The notes under the pieces: generated by a model
Database searches by the model: none
What the model was told of the DNA's origin: nothing
The model's input: only the letters and a program-made list of their open reading frames with translations
Source of the DNA: Laetiporus sulphureus 93-53
Taxonomy: Eukaryota; Basidiomycota; Agaricomycetes; Polyporales; Laetiporaceae
NCBI RefSeq assembly: GCF_001632365.1
Contig: NW_024468532.1
Span: forward strand, 69,623-133,622
Direction: 5' to 3'
Length of the DNA stretch: 64,000 bases
Shown here: in pieces, positions 34,911 to 46,747 of the stretch
Position numbering within the stretch: position 1 is the stretch's first letter
How the letters are laid out: every line of letters starts with the position of its first letter
Made by a program: the position numbers and the translations under genes

Positions 34911-35668
34911 CTAGGCTCTCGTCCACTGGCTCATGAAGTTCGATACGCCAACAGGTAATGCCGCCTAAAAGCATTATCAGAAGACATTAACCCACGGAGA
35001 AAATATGCTAGGACCTTCTCATCGTAGTCCACCCATTCTTCTTCTTCAAGATCGACCTCATCGAAAACGGTACCGGACTCCACACCAACGCATTTCCAGA
35101 TACCCTGTTGAAGATTATGAGTCGGATGAGAGTTACCACAACGTTCATAATCCACCCTTGGATCAAATCCAACGAACTCTAGGCCTCGGCAGTCAATGGT
35201 TAAGAATTGCGCGAATTGATATTGACCATTGGCATCTGCGGAGTACGGCAGAGGTGCTGATCCTGGATCGAACTTTGCAAAGGACTCGCGCTTGCAAAGC
35301 CCACAGCGCCACACAAAGTGGGCTGTGTTCCCTCTCCCAGATGAGACTTCGCGCTCTTCCTATGGCCAAGAATCAGCAGATGATGCATGGAGCGTCGGTG
35401 TTCACGGCGCACCAGACGGTTGACGGATACGAATTTTGGATGCACTTCATTACAGCTCGTACATTTCACCTGACACAGGATCAGCCTTCGATGGTTGGCT
35501 ATCACGATATTTGAATTGATCTACCTGGAAGAAATATTCGAACGAATCTGCTGCTGGAACAAGGTCGGTGACATTCTCGAGATCGGCTTTAATGGAGAGT
35601 AAGAGTCGCTAGCTTGCCAATATTTCAAGATTCAGCTGCTGTGTCAATACTCATTGACTTACAACCAT
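34911..35668 (-). CDS. CXXC-motif zinc-binding protein (DUF866/UPF0587, CZIB-like)
   Basis: A minus-strand gene with several small introns, about 170 residues. The first coding exon holds only ATG-GTT; it splices to CGACTC and gives MVRLLLSIKADLENVT, the standard start of this family. Then come YFFQVKCTSCNEVHPKFVSV (first CXXC), EVSSGRG-type residues, WRCGLCKRESFAKF (second CXXC), the conserved FLTIDCRGLEFVGFDP, and FDEVDLEEEEWVDYDEK. The last exon (ALPVGVSNFMSQWTRA) is recovered by a GT-AG intron; reading through it gives a non-family tail. Two CXXC pairs bind one zinc ion. Cellular function is poorly defined; the human homologue C1orf123/CZIB resembles zinc-binding chaperone-like folds. It is divergent from mS35 over 233 bp. 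Confidence 0.9.
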
Positions 35669-35901
35669 GTTGTACAATCTACCGGCAAAGAAGAGCAACA
35701 CAAGAGGCCTGAGTGGCGTTGGTAGATCGAGATCCAGCTGGGCCTCGCAAATATTTGTTGTCTGTTATTTACGCGCTGCCATTCCTGTTCATTCGCTTTT
35801 GTGCCACTCGTCCCTGTGGCCAGTATCCGAGTTTCCACTCGGGTACCTTTCTACATCTCCCACTAGCCGTCACCTTAAAGCTGCTGCACTTGTCCCCTAG
35901 A

Positions 35902-36821
35902 ATGGTTTTTCGTCGAGCGTGCGGAACGGCTGTCTCGCCTCTGCTTCGCGCGAACCACTTTCATTCCTCCTCCCTCTCTCAATTTCCTCGTCAAGCTTCG
36001 GCCGCTGCAAAAGCTCCCAAGTTCAAAAGTCGCATGCCGAAGCTAAATCTATCCGACGATCTGATTGAGCAGGACAAGGGTGACGACTCGAGCGCTGCAG
36101 GCCACCTTCTCCTCCGCCAGGAGCGACAGGTGCTCTATTACCTGCGCCTCATTGAGCATGAGATGCCCAAGCTCGTTGGTGAGAGAGTAGCAGCCAACGT
36201 ACGCAAAGTCAGTCTCCTGAAATTGACGACGCATTCTAGCGTACCGCAAACCGTTCCTGCCACCCAGTCCGTCTATGCCATTGGTGGTCCGTTCAATATC
36301 GTACGGAGGGGAGAAACATCCAGCAGAATTGAAACGGACGATTGTGGTACCGGTCTCCCGTCTCCCTCTGAACGGAAGTGCGGCTATCCATAAGTTCAAG
36401 CTACTGGCTGGTCCTCGCTGGACACCCGAGCCTCCACATGATTCCGGGATCGGAAAGGAAGAGGATGGTGAAGAGCATGGCTACTTCAAGATTTCGTGTG
36501 AGGACTTCCCCAAGCCCGCGATGAACTTGAAGTGGGCTAGCGACGCGTTGGATAGGCTGCTGGCTGAAGCAAACGTAAGCTGCTTCACTTCGTGCTCGGA
36601 TTGCCTCATGACCGTCGCCTTTGCAGAACCTCGAGGACACATTCGAAGATGTTCCTATTGATACTCGACACGTAGAGGCCAAGGTGCGCAAGGCGAAGAA
36701 GGGAGATCACGTCTATGGACGTGGTGGTCGCCGCCCGACGATCAAAGATTTCCCGAAGGAATGGCTGCCCAGCCCGCCACCACAGGCTGCACCTACCACT
36801 ACCTCATCTACGCCACAATAG
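35902..36821 (+). CDS. RSM24: Mitochondrial small ribosomal subunit protein mS35 (Rsm24)
   Basis: Exons 35902-36178, 36240-36574 and 36627-36821 give 268 residues. The N-terminus (MVFRRACGTAVSPLLRAN, then FHSSSLSQFPRQAS) is a typical mitochondrial presequence. The body matches mS35/Rsm24: RQERQVLYYLRLIEHEMPKL, the segment AYRKPFLPP followed by PLVVRSISYGGE, KRTIVVPVSRLPL, KFKLLAGPRW, HGYFKISCEDFPKPAMNLKW and DALDRLLAEAN. It is a structural protein of the mitoribosomal small subunit head. The last exon is basic then Pro/Thr-rich. The chosen start sits after a CCCCTAGA leader; an open frame upstream to 35713 is without family similarity. Confidence 0.9.
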
Positions 36822-37614
36822 ATGATTGCTCACGTTATTGATGAGCACATTACCCAAAAGCGGATTTAACCGCTACTTATGCAGAGTGTGGAAACGGACT
36901 AGTGTTCATCGACCACCAGATGCATGGGCACTGTCCCGTGTCTTCGGTGCCGCATAGAACATCCCTTACCACCTCTGTAGCACCCAGATGACAGTAAGAG
37001 CCGTCACGGGCCCGGCAAGGTTTCCAGCATTGAGCTCCACCCCGGTACCTGCCTTCGGCTTTTTGATGCAGACATTGGAGCCAATGCGATGTCAGAGCCT
37101 CTCAGCAGTCCACTAGAACAATGCAAAACGGGTTCTTCGCGAAGTGAATCAGATTTCGCTAATATGCACAGCCTGTCTGTGGAAAAAATACAAATAGTCG
37201 AGTTCTATAGAACGGGCTGTATAGTATCGTGTCTGCGCTCGTGACACTAGTTAAAATTTTCTAGCCCAGTCGTTCAACGATGGTCTCGACACGCTCCAAG
37301 AATTGCGCGAGCTTGTTTGCCATTGGTAGTCATTGTGGGCGTGACACGATGGGCGGTGGCGGCAACGTTCCGCGCCTTGAGGTCGTGGTGGTGGCTCGCT
37401 CTTGTGTTCGGCCTTACTGCGTGTGATAACAATCTCCCGATAGTCTGAGATAATCAGCCGGTAAGGCCATCATTGTTTAGCGGAAGCGGGTCTGGAATGA
37501 TATATAAGAGATCACCTAGCTCGTGTTCGCGCCCAAACGTCTTTCTTCCGTTCCATCACTAGCCTTTCGCCCACTCGTCTAGTGCATTCGCCTCTCATAC
37601 ATCCACTACACGAC
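36822..37614. promoter_or_regulatory. Intergenic with TATA box upstream of orphan gene
   Basis: 793 bp with no gene seen. TATATAAG at 37501-37508 lies 107 bp before the next start codon, followed by a pyrimidine-rich leader with TTTCTTCC and CCATCACT, a good match to a fungal core promoter. Confidence 0.5.
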
Positions 37615-38847
37615 ATGCCTGCCTTAAGAAACTGCAGTCGAACTGTCATGGACCGTACCCTCGCGTCGTCCTCGAGAATATCTGATAGCAGGTTCTCTGG
37701 CCGTTCAACGTACGCTGCTTCCACGGGCGGAGCATCAGGCCCAGGATACGGCCCGGGACGGGGACGATCTGCTATGCGTGTTTCTCGGAAGCAGGAGGAC
37801 GACCATCAAGCGGGATGGAAGAAGTTCGCGGAAGAGCGCGGTGCTGAAGAGGTGCCCGATACATTCTATCGCAACAAACCAGAGACTGCGCAGCCCGCCA
37901 AACGCCCACCGTTGGCCGATATCGAGATAGATGCAGATAAGGACAAAACTCCTCGACAGGGTATTATCGGGGCCTATGCCGGCGGCCCTGCGCTTGCCGT
38001 ACGAGGGGCTGAGCGTGATGAAGCGGCAGGCTTGGAGGTTATGCAGCAGGACCAGATGACCTATCAGTCGCAGGCTGGCGTGCAGGACAGTCAGAGAAAT
38101 GCAGGAGTCGGACCATACACGCGGGTGGGTCGTCGTTCGGCTTTCCAGGACGGTGCAATACGAGGTCGCACTATCTATAGTAGCGACCTTGAGCAGCCTT
38201 TTACCTACGACGCCGCTGCCCAGACGCACGGAGGCTACGATTACGCCTCTCGCGATGCTGTGAGAGAGACTCCGACCCATTCTGCGACTTACCCCGTTGA
38301 CAACGGAATCGCCTTTCCGGCCACATACGGAGCCGGCTTCACTGGCAACCCATCATATGAGGAGCCCAACAACTGCTTGGTTCCCACACAAGACGAGCTG
38401 CCGATGTACGACAAGGACGACACATCATTCAAGATGCCAGAAGCTGAAGGGATGGGCTCGGCGGCGCTGGGTGTACCCACGTCACCACAAGAGGAAAGAA
38501 CCCTCCCCGATGCCTACCGACATTCGAGGACAGCAGATTCATCTGCGAACAACATAGATACACCTGACGCGATGGACCGCATCGCAGAGTCATTGTTTAA
38601 TGACCCTTATCTCAGTGAGGACCACCACATCTGTTGGTTGGACGATTGGATTAGCGCGGAAATCATGCGCCAGTTGACCCCCTCACCGACGGGCTTCGAC
38701 CACTTGGAAGACGAGGCGGCAAGCACGAGAGATGACGAGGATGAAGAAGAAGATGCGAGCGACGATGATAATGGAATGAGATACGTGATTGAGGAAGGAG
38801 ACGGAGTAGATTTCGCGAACGACGGAGGCGAAGACAATGTTGAATAG
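37615..38847 (+). CDS. Uncharacterised acidic-tailed protein
   Basis: One uninterrupted exon of 410 codons, unusual in this intron-rich window. The N-terminus is Ser/Arg/Gly-rich (SSSRISDSRFSGRSTYAA, GYGPGRGRSAMRVSRKQ). Residues ~50-110 hold WKKFAEERGAEEVPDTFYR and RPPLADIEIDADKDKTPRQ, which look conserved in type. The middle is Tyr/Asp/Gly-rich and probably disordered. Near residue 320 a compact segment (MDRIAESLFNDPYLSEDHH, then WLDDWISAEIMRQL) could form helices, followed by strongly acidic residues (DDEDEEEDASDDDNG). No family is recognised. A basic head with an acidic tail would suit a nuclear protein, but this is a guess. TATA box 107 bp upstream. Confidence 0.6.
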   Translation: MPALRNCSRTVMDRTLASSSRISDSRFSGRSTYAASTGGASGPGYGPGRGRSAMRVSRKQEDDHQAGWKKFAEERGAEEVPDTFYRNKPETAQPAKRPPLADIEIDADKDKTPRQGIIGAYAGGPALAVRGAERDEAAGLEVMQQDQMTYQSQAGVQDSQRNAGVGPYTRVGRRSAFQDGAIRGRTIYSSDLEQPFTYDAAAQTHGGYDYASRDAVRETPTHSATYPVDNGIAFPATYGAGFTGNPSYEEPNNCLVPTQDELPMYDKDDTSFKMPEAEGMGSAALGVPTSPQEERTLPDAYRHSRTADSSANNIDTPDAMDRIAESLFNDPYLSEDHHICWLDDWISAEIMRQLTPSPTGFDHLEDEAASTRDDEDEEEDASDDDNGMRYVIEEGDGVDFANDGGEDNVE

Positions 38848-39453
38848 TAGGTCTTTCATCAGAACTGCTGTCGGCGTTGATGCTGATCCCTTTCGCGCAT
38901 AGGATGGACTGGATTCGCTAGCGTCACACGAGATTGTGGGAAGCGTAGTAGCGTACAGTTTTCCTTCGCGCGAACTATAGGTTGGAAATCAGCTTTAAAT
39001 CTGAATCTCATTTGTTTATTCTCACATCCCTGGCAAAATCGCATCTATAGCAACCATGCGGCGAGCTTTTCTTGGAGAGACTGATTTTTTCGGTATCGTT
39101 GAAAGGGTATCGTGTTCGTAACGTGTCATGCTGAACGGTGGCGTGCGGAAGGTCGGACGCTCTGAGCATGTCACTTCGTCATGTCCACTCCCCAGTCTCT
39201 GCTGCTGAAGCCCGTGCCATGGGTGAGCATTCTGAGAGGGCAGAGATGGGAAGGGAGAAAGTTGATAGGACGGGCCCGCACAGAGCCTGCTGCTACCCAA
39301 GCCTCGCTTAGACGCCGTCTGGTCAATCAGTAGCAAACAACAGCTCGATTCTCGTCCGTTCCTTCCTCCCCCTTCGTTCCTTGCCGCTCTCGAGGTGAGC
39401 TACGTATCCCTCCCGACCATTCCACGCTTCCTAATTCCAACCTACTCCTCGAG
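38848..39453. promoter_or_regulatory. Septin promoter region
   Basis: 606 bp between the orphan gene and the septin start; no gene supported. The last ~110 bases before the septin ATG are pyrimidine-rich (CCTTCCTCCCCCTTCGTTCC), typical of a strongly expressed fungal gene. Confidence 0.45.
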
Positions 39454-41189
39454 ATGACCGATTCTTACACTTCTACCGGCAACGGCGATGCCTCCTACAC
39501 GCCAAACGGGTCCAGCAAGATGAATGGCTCCAGCCCGTCTTTGCCACCAGCGTCGACTGAAGCTGGCACGTCACCCATCATCCGCAAGAAGCTGATGGGT
39601 TTCGTCGGGTTTGCCAACCTCCCTAACCAGGTGCACAGGAAGAGCGTGCGCAAGGGCTTCCAGTTCACGGTCATGGTCGTCGGTATGTGACGATCATTCA
39701 TACACACGACAATGCCTAATTTGTTGTACAGGAGAGTCGGGTCTTGGAAAGTCGACGCTCATAAACACCCTGTTCAACACAACACTGTATCCTCCGAAGG
39801 AGAACCTTCCTCCAAGTGCCGAACGCCCGTCCACTGTCGCGATTGAGAGCATTAGCGCCGGTGAGCTATCGCATCATGGCTTGTCTCCGTCATGTTGTCT
39901 GACACCTCCTTTGGGTGCCATGATCAGACATCGAAGAAAGCGGTGTTCGCCTTCGCCTCACTGTGGTTGATACGCCTGGTTTCGGTGACTTCGTCAACAA
40001 CGACGACAGGTACGTAGCATTAGCTCTAATGAAGTCACGTGTATGATGAACGCTTCCGCGCAGCTGGAAGCCCATTATCGAGAACATCGAGTCGCGTTTT
40101 GACTCGTATCTGGAGCAGGAGAACCGTGTGAATCGCCAGAAGATCGTGGACAATCGAATTCACGCGTGTCTTTATTTCATTCAGCCGACAGGCCATTCGT
40201 ACGTCCTGCCACCGTTTTACTCGTGAAGATGCTGTGAATCAATACGTCTTTTTAAAGCCTCAAGCCAATTGATGTTGAATGTATGCGTCAACTGCATACT
40301 AAGGTCAACTTGATCCCCATCATCGCAAAGGCGGATACCCTGACCGACGAGGAAGTCGCTGAGTTCAAGGCCAGAGTACGTCTCATCAATCGTAGCGGCG
40401 AGGCATCACATCTGACGGTTTCTACCAGATCCTTGCTGACATCGCCTACCACAACATCCACATCTTCCAAGCACCGCCTTACGAAAACGAGGATGAGGAG
40501 GCCCTTGCAGAGGCAGAAGAAATCGCTAGCAAGATTCCCTTCGCTGTTGTCGGCTCCGACAAGGTGGTAACAACACCTGATGGACGCCAAGTGCGCGGTC
40601 GTGCCTACCCTTGGGGTGTCGTTGAGGTCGACAACGAGGACCACTGCGATTTCGTGAAGTTGCGGCAAATGCTTGTCCGAACGTACATGGAGGAACTCAG
40701 GGAGCACACTAACAACGTCCTGTACGAGAACTGGCGTACGGAGAAGCTTATCAGCATGGGCGTCGTACAGGACTCGAGTGTCTTCAAGGAAGTCAAGTAT
40801 GTAGATCTTTTGCTCCCATGGAAACACGGTCTCACACGCCATGTTTCAGCCCTGCAATCAGGATACAGGAAGAACGCATCATGCACGAGGCCAAACTCGC
40901 CAAGATGGAGGCCGAAATGAAGATGGTGTTCCAACAGAAGGTGCAGGAGAAAGAAGCGAAGCTCAAGCAGTCGGAAGAAGAGCTATACGCCCGGCATCGC
41001 GAGATGAAGGAAGCGCTGGAGAAGCAGCGGTTGGACTTGGAGGACAAGAAACGGCGGATCGAGAATGGCCGCCCATTGACTCCGGAAAAGACCACTGTAA
41101 GTTGACCTGATTCACGCATCATCTTCAGCTTATGGACCAAGTATTCTCAGCAGACCAAACGGAGACCATTCAATATGGGCCGTCCGTAG
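39454..41189 (+). CDS. CDC3: Septin, Cdc3 class
   Basis: A multi-exon gene of about 430 codons. After a short Ser/Thr/Gly-rich head (~50 residues) comes the polybasic lead [20 protein letters not shown], then a GTPase domain: P-loop [16 protein letters not shown]3 motif in [15 protein letters not shown], the septin block [21 protein letters not shown]4 AKAD, and the septin unique element near [14 protein letters not shown]-terminal coiled coil follows ([37 protein letters not shown]). The [16 protein letters not shown] lead and intact GTPase motifs place it with Cdc3/AspB. It would polymerise into septin filaments at septa and hyphal tips. A final GT-AG intron (41097-41150) adds a 13-codon last exon ending at 41189; otherwise the frame stops at 41105. 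Confidence 0.92.
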
Positions 41190-41659
41190 ACGATGATCTG
41201 GCCTGTGTTTCACCTGGATACCACCCTCGTTCCTGCCGCTTGACTTACCTGTCGCTGACCGCCCTGCTGGTTGTGTTTGCTCCGGCCTATCCGGGTCGCC
41301 GTACCGTATATCTTTTGTTTCATCGTGTCTTAATTTCCGTAGTGCGTTCACGAACACTCAGTCGCTCCTTACTCGGATACCAGGTTTCCATGTCCTGTCG
41401 TTTCTCCCGTAGTAACGCAGTCCCGCTATGCCAACTATATTGATTGGGATGTAGTGCACGAGCGATTTCTTGTCAAGTGATTTCGTGTCGATACCCTAAT
41501 GTATGCTTCATTCTAAGCCATGGGACGGACCGCGTCAACCCAGCGTCAATCTGAGCTCGCCACAAATCCGCAAATCGCCAGAGCGTTTCTTGAACGGCCA
41601 ATGCCACTTTATTCTGAACCCTCTTCGTGCTAACTCAGAACCTGCTACTTTCCGCCGCC
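41190..41659. other. Intergenic CDC3-MTR10
   Basis: 470 bp between two plus-strand genes, holding the septin 3' end and the MTR10 promoter. No gene or clear motif seen. Confidence 0.45.
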
Positions 41660-44600
41660 ATGGCGTCCGTCCAAGCCGTCATTTCTGCTCTCGATGTTTT
41701 TACCCGTGCGCCAGACAAGGCTGCGCTAGATCAGGCCAGCAACTGGCTCCAGGACTTCCAGCATTCTGTAAATACTTCTCTCGCCTCCTCCGGTCCTCCG
41801 GGTGCGACAATCTGATGATGTCCCCTTCGGCTGCTCCTCCAGCGTGATGCATGGGCGACCTGCAACGTTCTCCTTTTAACCCCCGATGCCCCCGCTGCGG
41901 CGAAGCTCTTTGCTGCTCAGACGTTCAGGACGAAAGTCAGTCTGCAACGCATTCTGGCTGATGTTTGTTTCTGATCAATTTATGCTTGCTACAGGTGACG
42001 TACGACCTTCATGAGATGAACGTAGCGGACATCATTCGTGTCCGCGACACGCTCTTGACTGCGCTGCAGACCTACCATGCTGGTCCGCGATCGATCTTGA
42101 CGCAGCTCTGTCTCGCTCTCTCGGGGCTTGCCTTACAATTGCCGTCATGGGAAGACCCCATGCAGGATATGATCGATTCATTTGGAAGGAACCCAGCGAC
42201 AGTCCCTGCATTTCTGCAATTCCTGACCGTGCTTCCAGAGGAGCTTTGCACCAACACCAAAATCCCTGTCACCGTGCGTTACGCTGTGTTGCTGCTTTCT
42301 TGGGTATTTGACCTTCTCTCCCCAATAGGATGATGAGTACAAGGAGCGAGCACGCAAATTGATGACGGCGAACGCACGGAAGGTGTTGGATTTGCTCTCG
42401 ATGTATCTCACGGCAGCTGGTGCGTAGACACAGTTCATTGTCGTGTACCCACTTATCCTGGTTGCTGTTCTCATCAGGTGTGACAATCGCCATTCAGACC
42501 CAGGTGTTTAGTTGCTTGAGCAGCTGGCTGGCCGCGGGGGAAATCAGTGCTTTGTCGCTGGCCGAGACACCGCTTTTGCGGTTCGCCTTCGAGGCGTTGG
42601 CCTCGGATGATCTTTTTGAACCCGCTGTTAGCGTAATCTGTGATGTCATCCACGAAACGCAAGAGATCGAGGACAACATGCCCGTGATCGAGCAACTCGT
42701 CCCAAGGATTATCGCCCTCAGGCGTAAGCTCACAGAGTTCAAAGAGGACTCAGAAAGGATCCGTGGATACGCTCGCATTTTCGCGGAAGCTGGGGAGACA
42801 TATCGTGCTCTCCTGCTGCACCATCCTGAGACGTTCTTTCCCATCGTGGAGGCCATTGGCGAGTGCTCCGCGTATCCCGACCTGGATATTGTTCCGATCA
42901 CATTCCACTTCTGGATGCGGCTCGCACAGGCCATCGGAAAGAAGCCTTCGGTCCCCGCGCCCTTCCTCGATGCATATAAGGCGCTACTGCGAGTCATCAT
43001 CCTGCACCTGCACTTCCCTGAGGACCTCAACCCGCTAACAGGTCAGGAAGCGGAAGACTTCCGCTCCTTCCGCCATGTCATGGGCGACACGCTCAAAGAC
43101 TGCTGCTACGTCCTAGGGGCCGATTGGTGCTTGCTCGCGACGTACGAAATGATCACAGCTGCGTTGGCACGGCCGAACGTCTCCTGGCAGGAGATCGAAG
43201 CACCGCTGTTCTCTATGCGCTCCATGGGCGCTGAGGTAGACCCCACGGATGATAAGGCGGTGCCGAAGATCATGGACTTAATCCCGTTGCTCCCGACGCA
43301 TCCCCGCGTGCGCTATGCTGCGCTGCTCATCATCTCTCGGTACACGGAATGGATCAACAGGCATCCTGATTACATCCCGTATCAGCTGCAGTATATCTCG
43401 GCAGGGTTCGAGGATAACGATTCAGAAGTGAATGCCGCTGCGGGCCAGGCGTTGAAATATCTATGTCAAGACTGTAGACGGGTGAGCGGGATGGGCATTA
43501 GTAGTAATGGCTATGATATTGATCGGTTTGCGTCTAGCATCTGGTTGACTTCTTGCCACAATTGCATACATTCCTCGGCACGATGGGTTCGAAGCTCGCA
43601 CAGGATGACAAGATTCAGGTTTACGAGGCCGTCGCATATGTTATCTCCGCGATGCCGATGGAACAAGCAGCACAATCGCTACGCACGTTCTCGCTGGATA
43701 TCTTAGCTCAAGTCCATACGATTGCCATAAAGCCAACACCGGCGACCAAGGAGGAGTTAAAGGCCGTAGCCAGTGCGTTTCTAACAATTTCTACTGTTGT
43801 ATTGTCCATTCATATTAAGTTTGCTTGCCCACAGATGGTCTCGAGAATCTCGAGGTCATGCTGGGTGTCATCGACACGTTCGGCGACGAATTGCCAGAGG
43901 CATGCCGCAACAGTGCCCAAGAAGCGTGGGCATTCTTCGATCCCTTCATCGCGAAATGCGGATCGGAGTACGAGATTTGCGAGCGCACCACGCGCGTGCT
44001 ACGGCTCGGGCTGAACTTTTTTGGAACCACTGTCCGACCCGTGCTCCCATCCGTGCTTGCGAGGATGTCGGCAACGTTTGAGCGGACGGGCTTCTCCAGC
44101 TACCTGTGGATCTTTGGCAAAATTATTGGTCGCTTCGGAAACGAAGAGGATCCTACATTGCGTATGGCATTCAAGGAGGCTTTCGAAAGAACGTCAGAAA
44201 AGCTCGTCTTGATCCTGCAGGAGAAGTCTCCTGCTGTCGTGCCTGATTGTTAGTACTCAGTTTTCATGCTCGGTCGATTCTTGCTCACCAAGTTGTCGCA
44301 TTATAGTGATGGAAGACTACTTGCAGATGCTACTGCAGATGTTCGATTATACACCGGACATTCTCTTCACATCGCCGGCTTTCCCGATCGCACTCCGCGT
44401 CGCGATCGGTGCGCTTACCGTTGTGCATTCTGATATTATTTTTGCAGCGTTGGAGTTCCTCCGCAACGTGCTCACGCATGAATGCCTGTTGCCGACCGCC
44501 GTCGGTACTGTCCAGCCACCCAAGTTCCCGGTTTATGCTGCAGCCATCCGGCCAGCAGTCCAACGGGAAGGCCCACAGCTGACAGGATATTTACTGGCTG

Positions 44601-44951
44601 GCGTTGTGGGAGACTTCCCTGAAGAGTCTGTGCCGATCGTGGTCACGATTTTCCGGTCACTGACAGCACTATCGCCGACGGAGTTGATTTCGTGGTTGCC
44701 GGCGGTGGTGCAACAGATCTCGTCGAGCTCGGCTCCTGAGCAGAGCAAGACGCAATTCATAGCAGACATAAGCAGGTGAGCGAAATGACGAACATGAGCG
44801 CGCCGTGTGTTCGGTCTCACTGATTTCCCTGATCTGCAGTGCAATACAGTCAGCGGAGTACGATAAAGTGAAGCGTGCGATCCTCGCGCTGCATCGGGCA
44901 TCCTGCAAAGCCCGCGACCGGCGGCGAGCGGTGGCTTTGGGGGGTGATTAG
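41660..44951 (+). CDS. MTR10: Importin-beta family nuclear import receptor Mtr10/transportin-3
   Basis: A multi-exon gene of roughly 930 codons. The N-terminus (VQAVISALDVFTRAPDKAAL, WLQDFQHSRDAWATCNVLL) and the block FAAQTFRTKVTYDLHEM are the first HEAT repeats of the Mtr10/transportin-3/importin-13 branch. HEAT-type helices continue throughout (IHETQEIEDNMPVIEQLVP, VRYAALLIISRYTEWINRHP, AAAGQALKYLCQDC, FSSYLWIFGKIIGRFGNEED). Mtr10 imports the shuttling mRNA-binding protein Npl3 in yeast and helps tRNA retrograde import; transportin-3 imports SR proteins in animals. The ATG sits in a good context (GCCGCCATGG). The last exon (AIQSAEYDKVKRAILAL) is basic and ends at 44951. Confidence 0.92.
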
Positions 44952-45139
44952 AAGGGTGGAAGGGAAGAGAATGGGCGTAGTCGTTCAATCTGTATTGTTA
45001 TGCGCAAGGTTGTATACAATTTTTTCGACAAGAATGGTGTTTGTGCGGGAGTAAAGAAGAAGAGAGAGATGTGAGAAGTCGGAAGCCCGCAGCTGGTGCG
45101 AGCGCCTGAAACACATGCAATATTCGCAGTCTAGTACCC

Positions 45140-45147
45140 TATATATG
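45140..45147 (+). promoter_or_regulatory. TATA-like box upstream of LSC1
   Basis: TATATATG, 83 bp before the LSC1 start codon, followed by a C-rich leader (CCTTCCACGCACCACCGCACC). The 278-bp gap 44952-45229 holds no gene. Confidence 0.45.
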
Positions 45148-45229
45148 GCCCCGCTGCCAGAAGCAACTCAAATCGCGCCGGAGCGCCCAACCGCGCCAGC
45201 TTCATTCCCCTTCCACGCACCACCGCACC

Positions 45230-46618
45230 ATGATCCCAAGACTCGGCCACTCCCTAGCGACCGCAGGTGCGCATTGACAGTAGCTGCAGACGAAAGCCTT
45301 CCTTCTGCTTATTGCAATGATATCCCAGCTGGCCGCCGGACGTTCTCCCAGACAGCACACCGACAAGGCTACGAGGCCACGATCAAAAATCTTCTCATCC
45401 ATAAAGACACCAAGGTGCTCTGTCAAGGGTTCACAGGAAAGACTGTACGTCACGTCAAACGCATTCCTGCGCTATTGCTGACGCGTGCCCGCAGGCTACG
45501 TTCCATTCGCGAGAGGCCCTTCAATATGGCACGAATCTGGTCGGTGGTGTGTCACCTCACAAGGCTGGCGAGCTACATCTCGGCTTGCCCGTCTTCGGAA
45601 CTGTGAAAGAGGTTCGCTCCTAGTTGCTGTTCATCCCTCAGCGGCGATCTCATGTCCTTGCAGGCTGTACGAGAACTCAAGCCCGACGCGACAGTACTCT
45701 ACGTCCCACCACCGTTTGCGGCGGATGCCATCATTGAGGCGATTCAGAATGAGATCGGGCTCATTGTGTGCATCACAGAGGGTATTCCTCAGGCTGACGA
45801 GATAAAGGCAAGCGATTTCCGTCCAGCTTTTTCTCAGCTCACTGAACGCGACTGCAGGTCGCGCAAGCACTGAGGAGTCAGTCGAAGTCGCGTCTTGTGG
45901 GCCCCAACTGCCCAGGCATCATAAACCCATTAGGCTGCAAGATGGGCATTCAGCCGGGGCACATCCACAAGCCGGGTACCATCGGTAAGCCGGATGGTCC
46001 GAATAAGCGGAATTAAAGCTGAACGCTACCCCGCACCCCAAGGGGTCGTATCCCGCTCGGGCACATTAACCTACGAAGCAGTGGCCCAGACCACCGATGT
46101 TGGTTTGGGCCAGTCCCTCTGTATCGGAATCGGCGGAGACCCGTTCCCGGGTACGAAGCACATCGACTGTGTCAAGCTCTTCCTGGACGATCCCAACACC
46201 GAAGGTCAGTCGTCGACATAGTTCATGGACGTAACCTAAATGTTCGAAACTGACGCCTGCTTGCATCAGGCATCGTGATCATTGGTGAGATCGGTGGTTC
46301 CATGGAGGAGGACGCTGCTGCGTATCTTGAGCAGTACAACAAGACACGCAGCAAGCCGAAGCCAGTCGTCGGCTTCATCGCTGGGCGGACCGCGCCTCCA
46401 GGCAGGCGGATGGGGCATGCAGGCGCCATCATCTCTGGCGGGAAGGGTGCCGCAAAAGACAAGGTGGCCGCGCTTGAGAAGGCTGGCGTCATCGTCACCG
46501 ACAGCCCCGCGAAGATCGGCACCGAGATGCTGAAGGTACGTCGTGCGAGCCTGTTCCTGCAACACTGCTGCTCACGTTTCTCTTGCAGGCCATGCAAGCT
46601 GCCGGATTCAACTTGTAG
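45230..46618 (+). CDS. LSC1: Mitochondrial succinyl-CoA ligase alpha subunit
   Basis: Seven or so small exons, about 330 residues. The N-terminus [20 protein letters not shown] is a mitochondrial presequence, its two halves joined across an intron at 45267. The mature part follows the family: [113 protein letters not shown] and the active-site region [20 protein letters not shown], whose His in GHAGAI is phosphorylated during catalysis. The enzyme converts succinyl-CoA to succinate with nucleotide triphosphate formation in the TCA cycle. Length and motifs are normal. Confidence 0.94.
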
Positions 46619-46747
46619 GTCGAGTACACTTCTCGGGCTTCGCATACACACGTACGCGCTAGTTACGTAATAAAGTGCAGTAGATTGCTATCCAAGGCCA
46701 CCGCCCTGTATCGTCTTACCTACTGGTATAATACCATCCTTGCTTGC

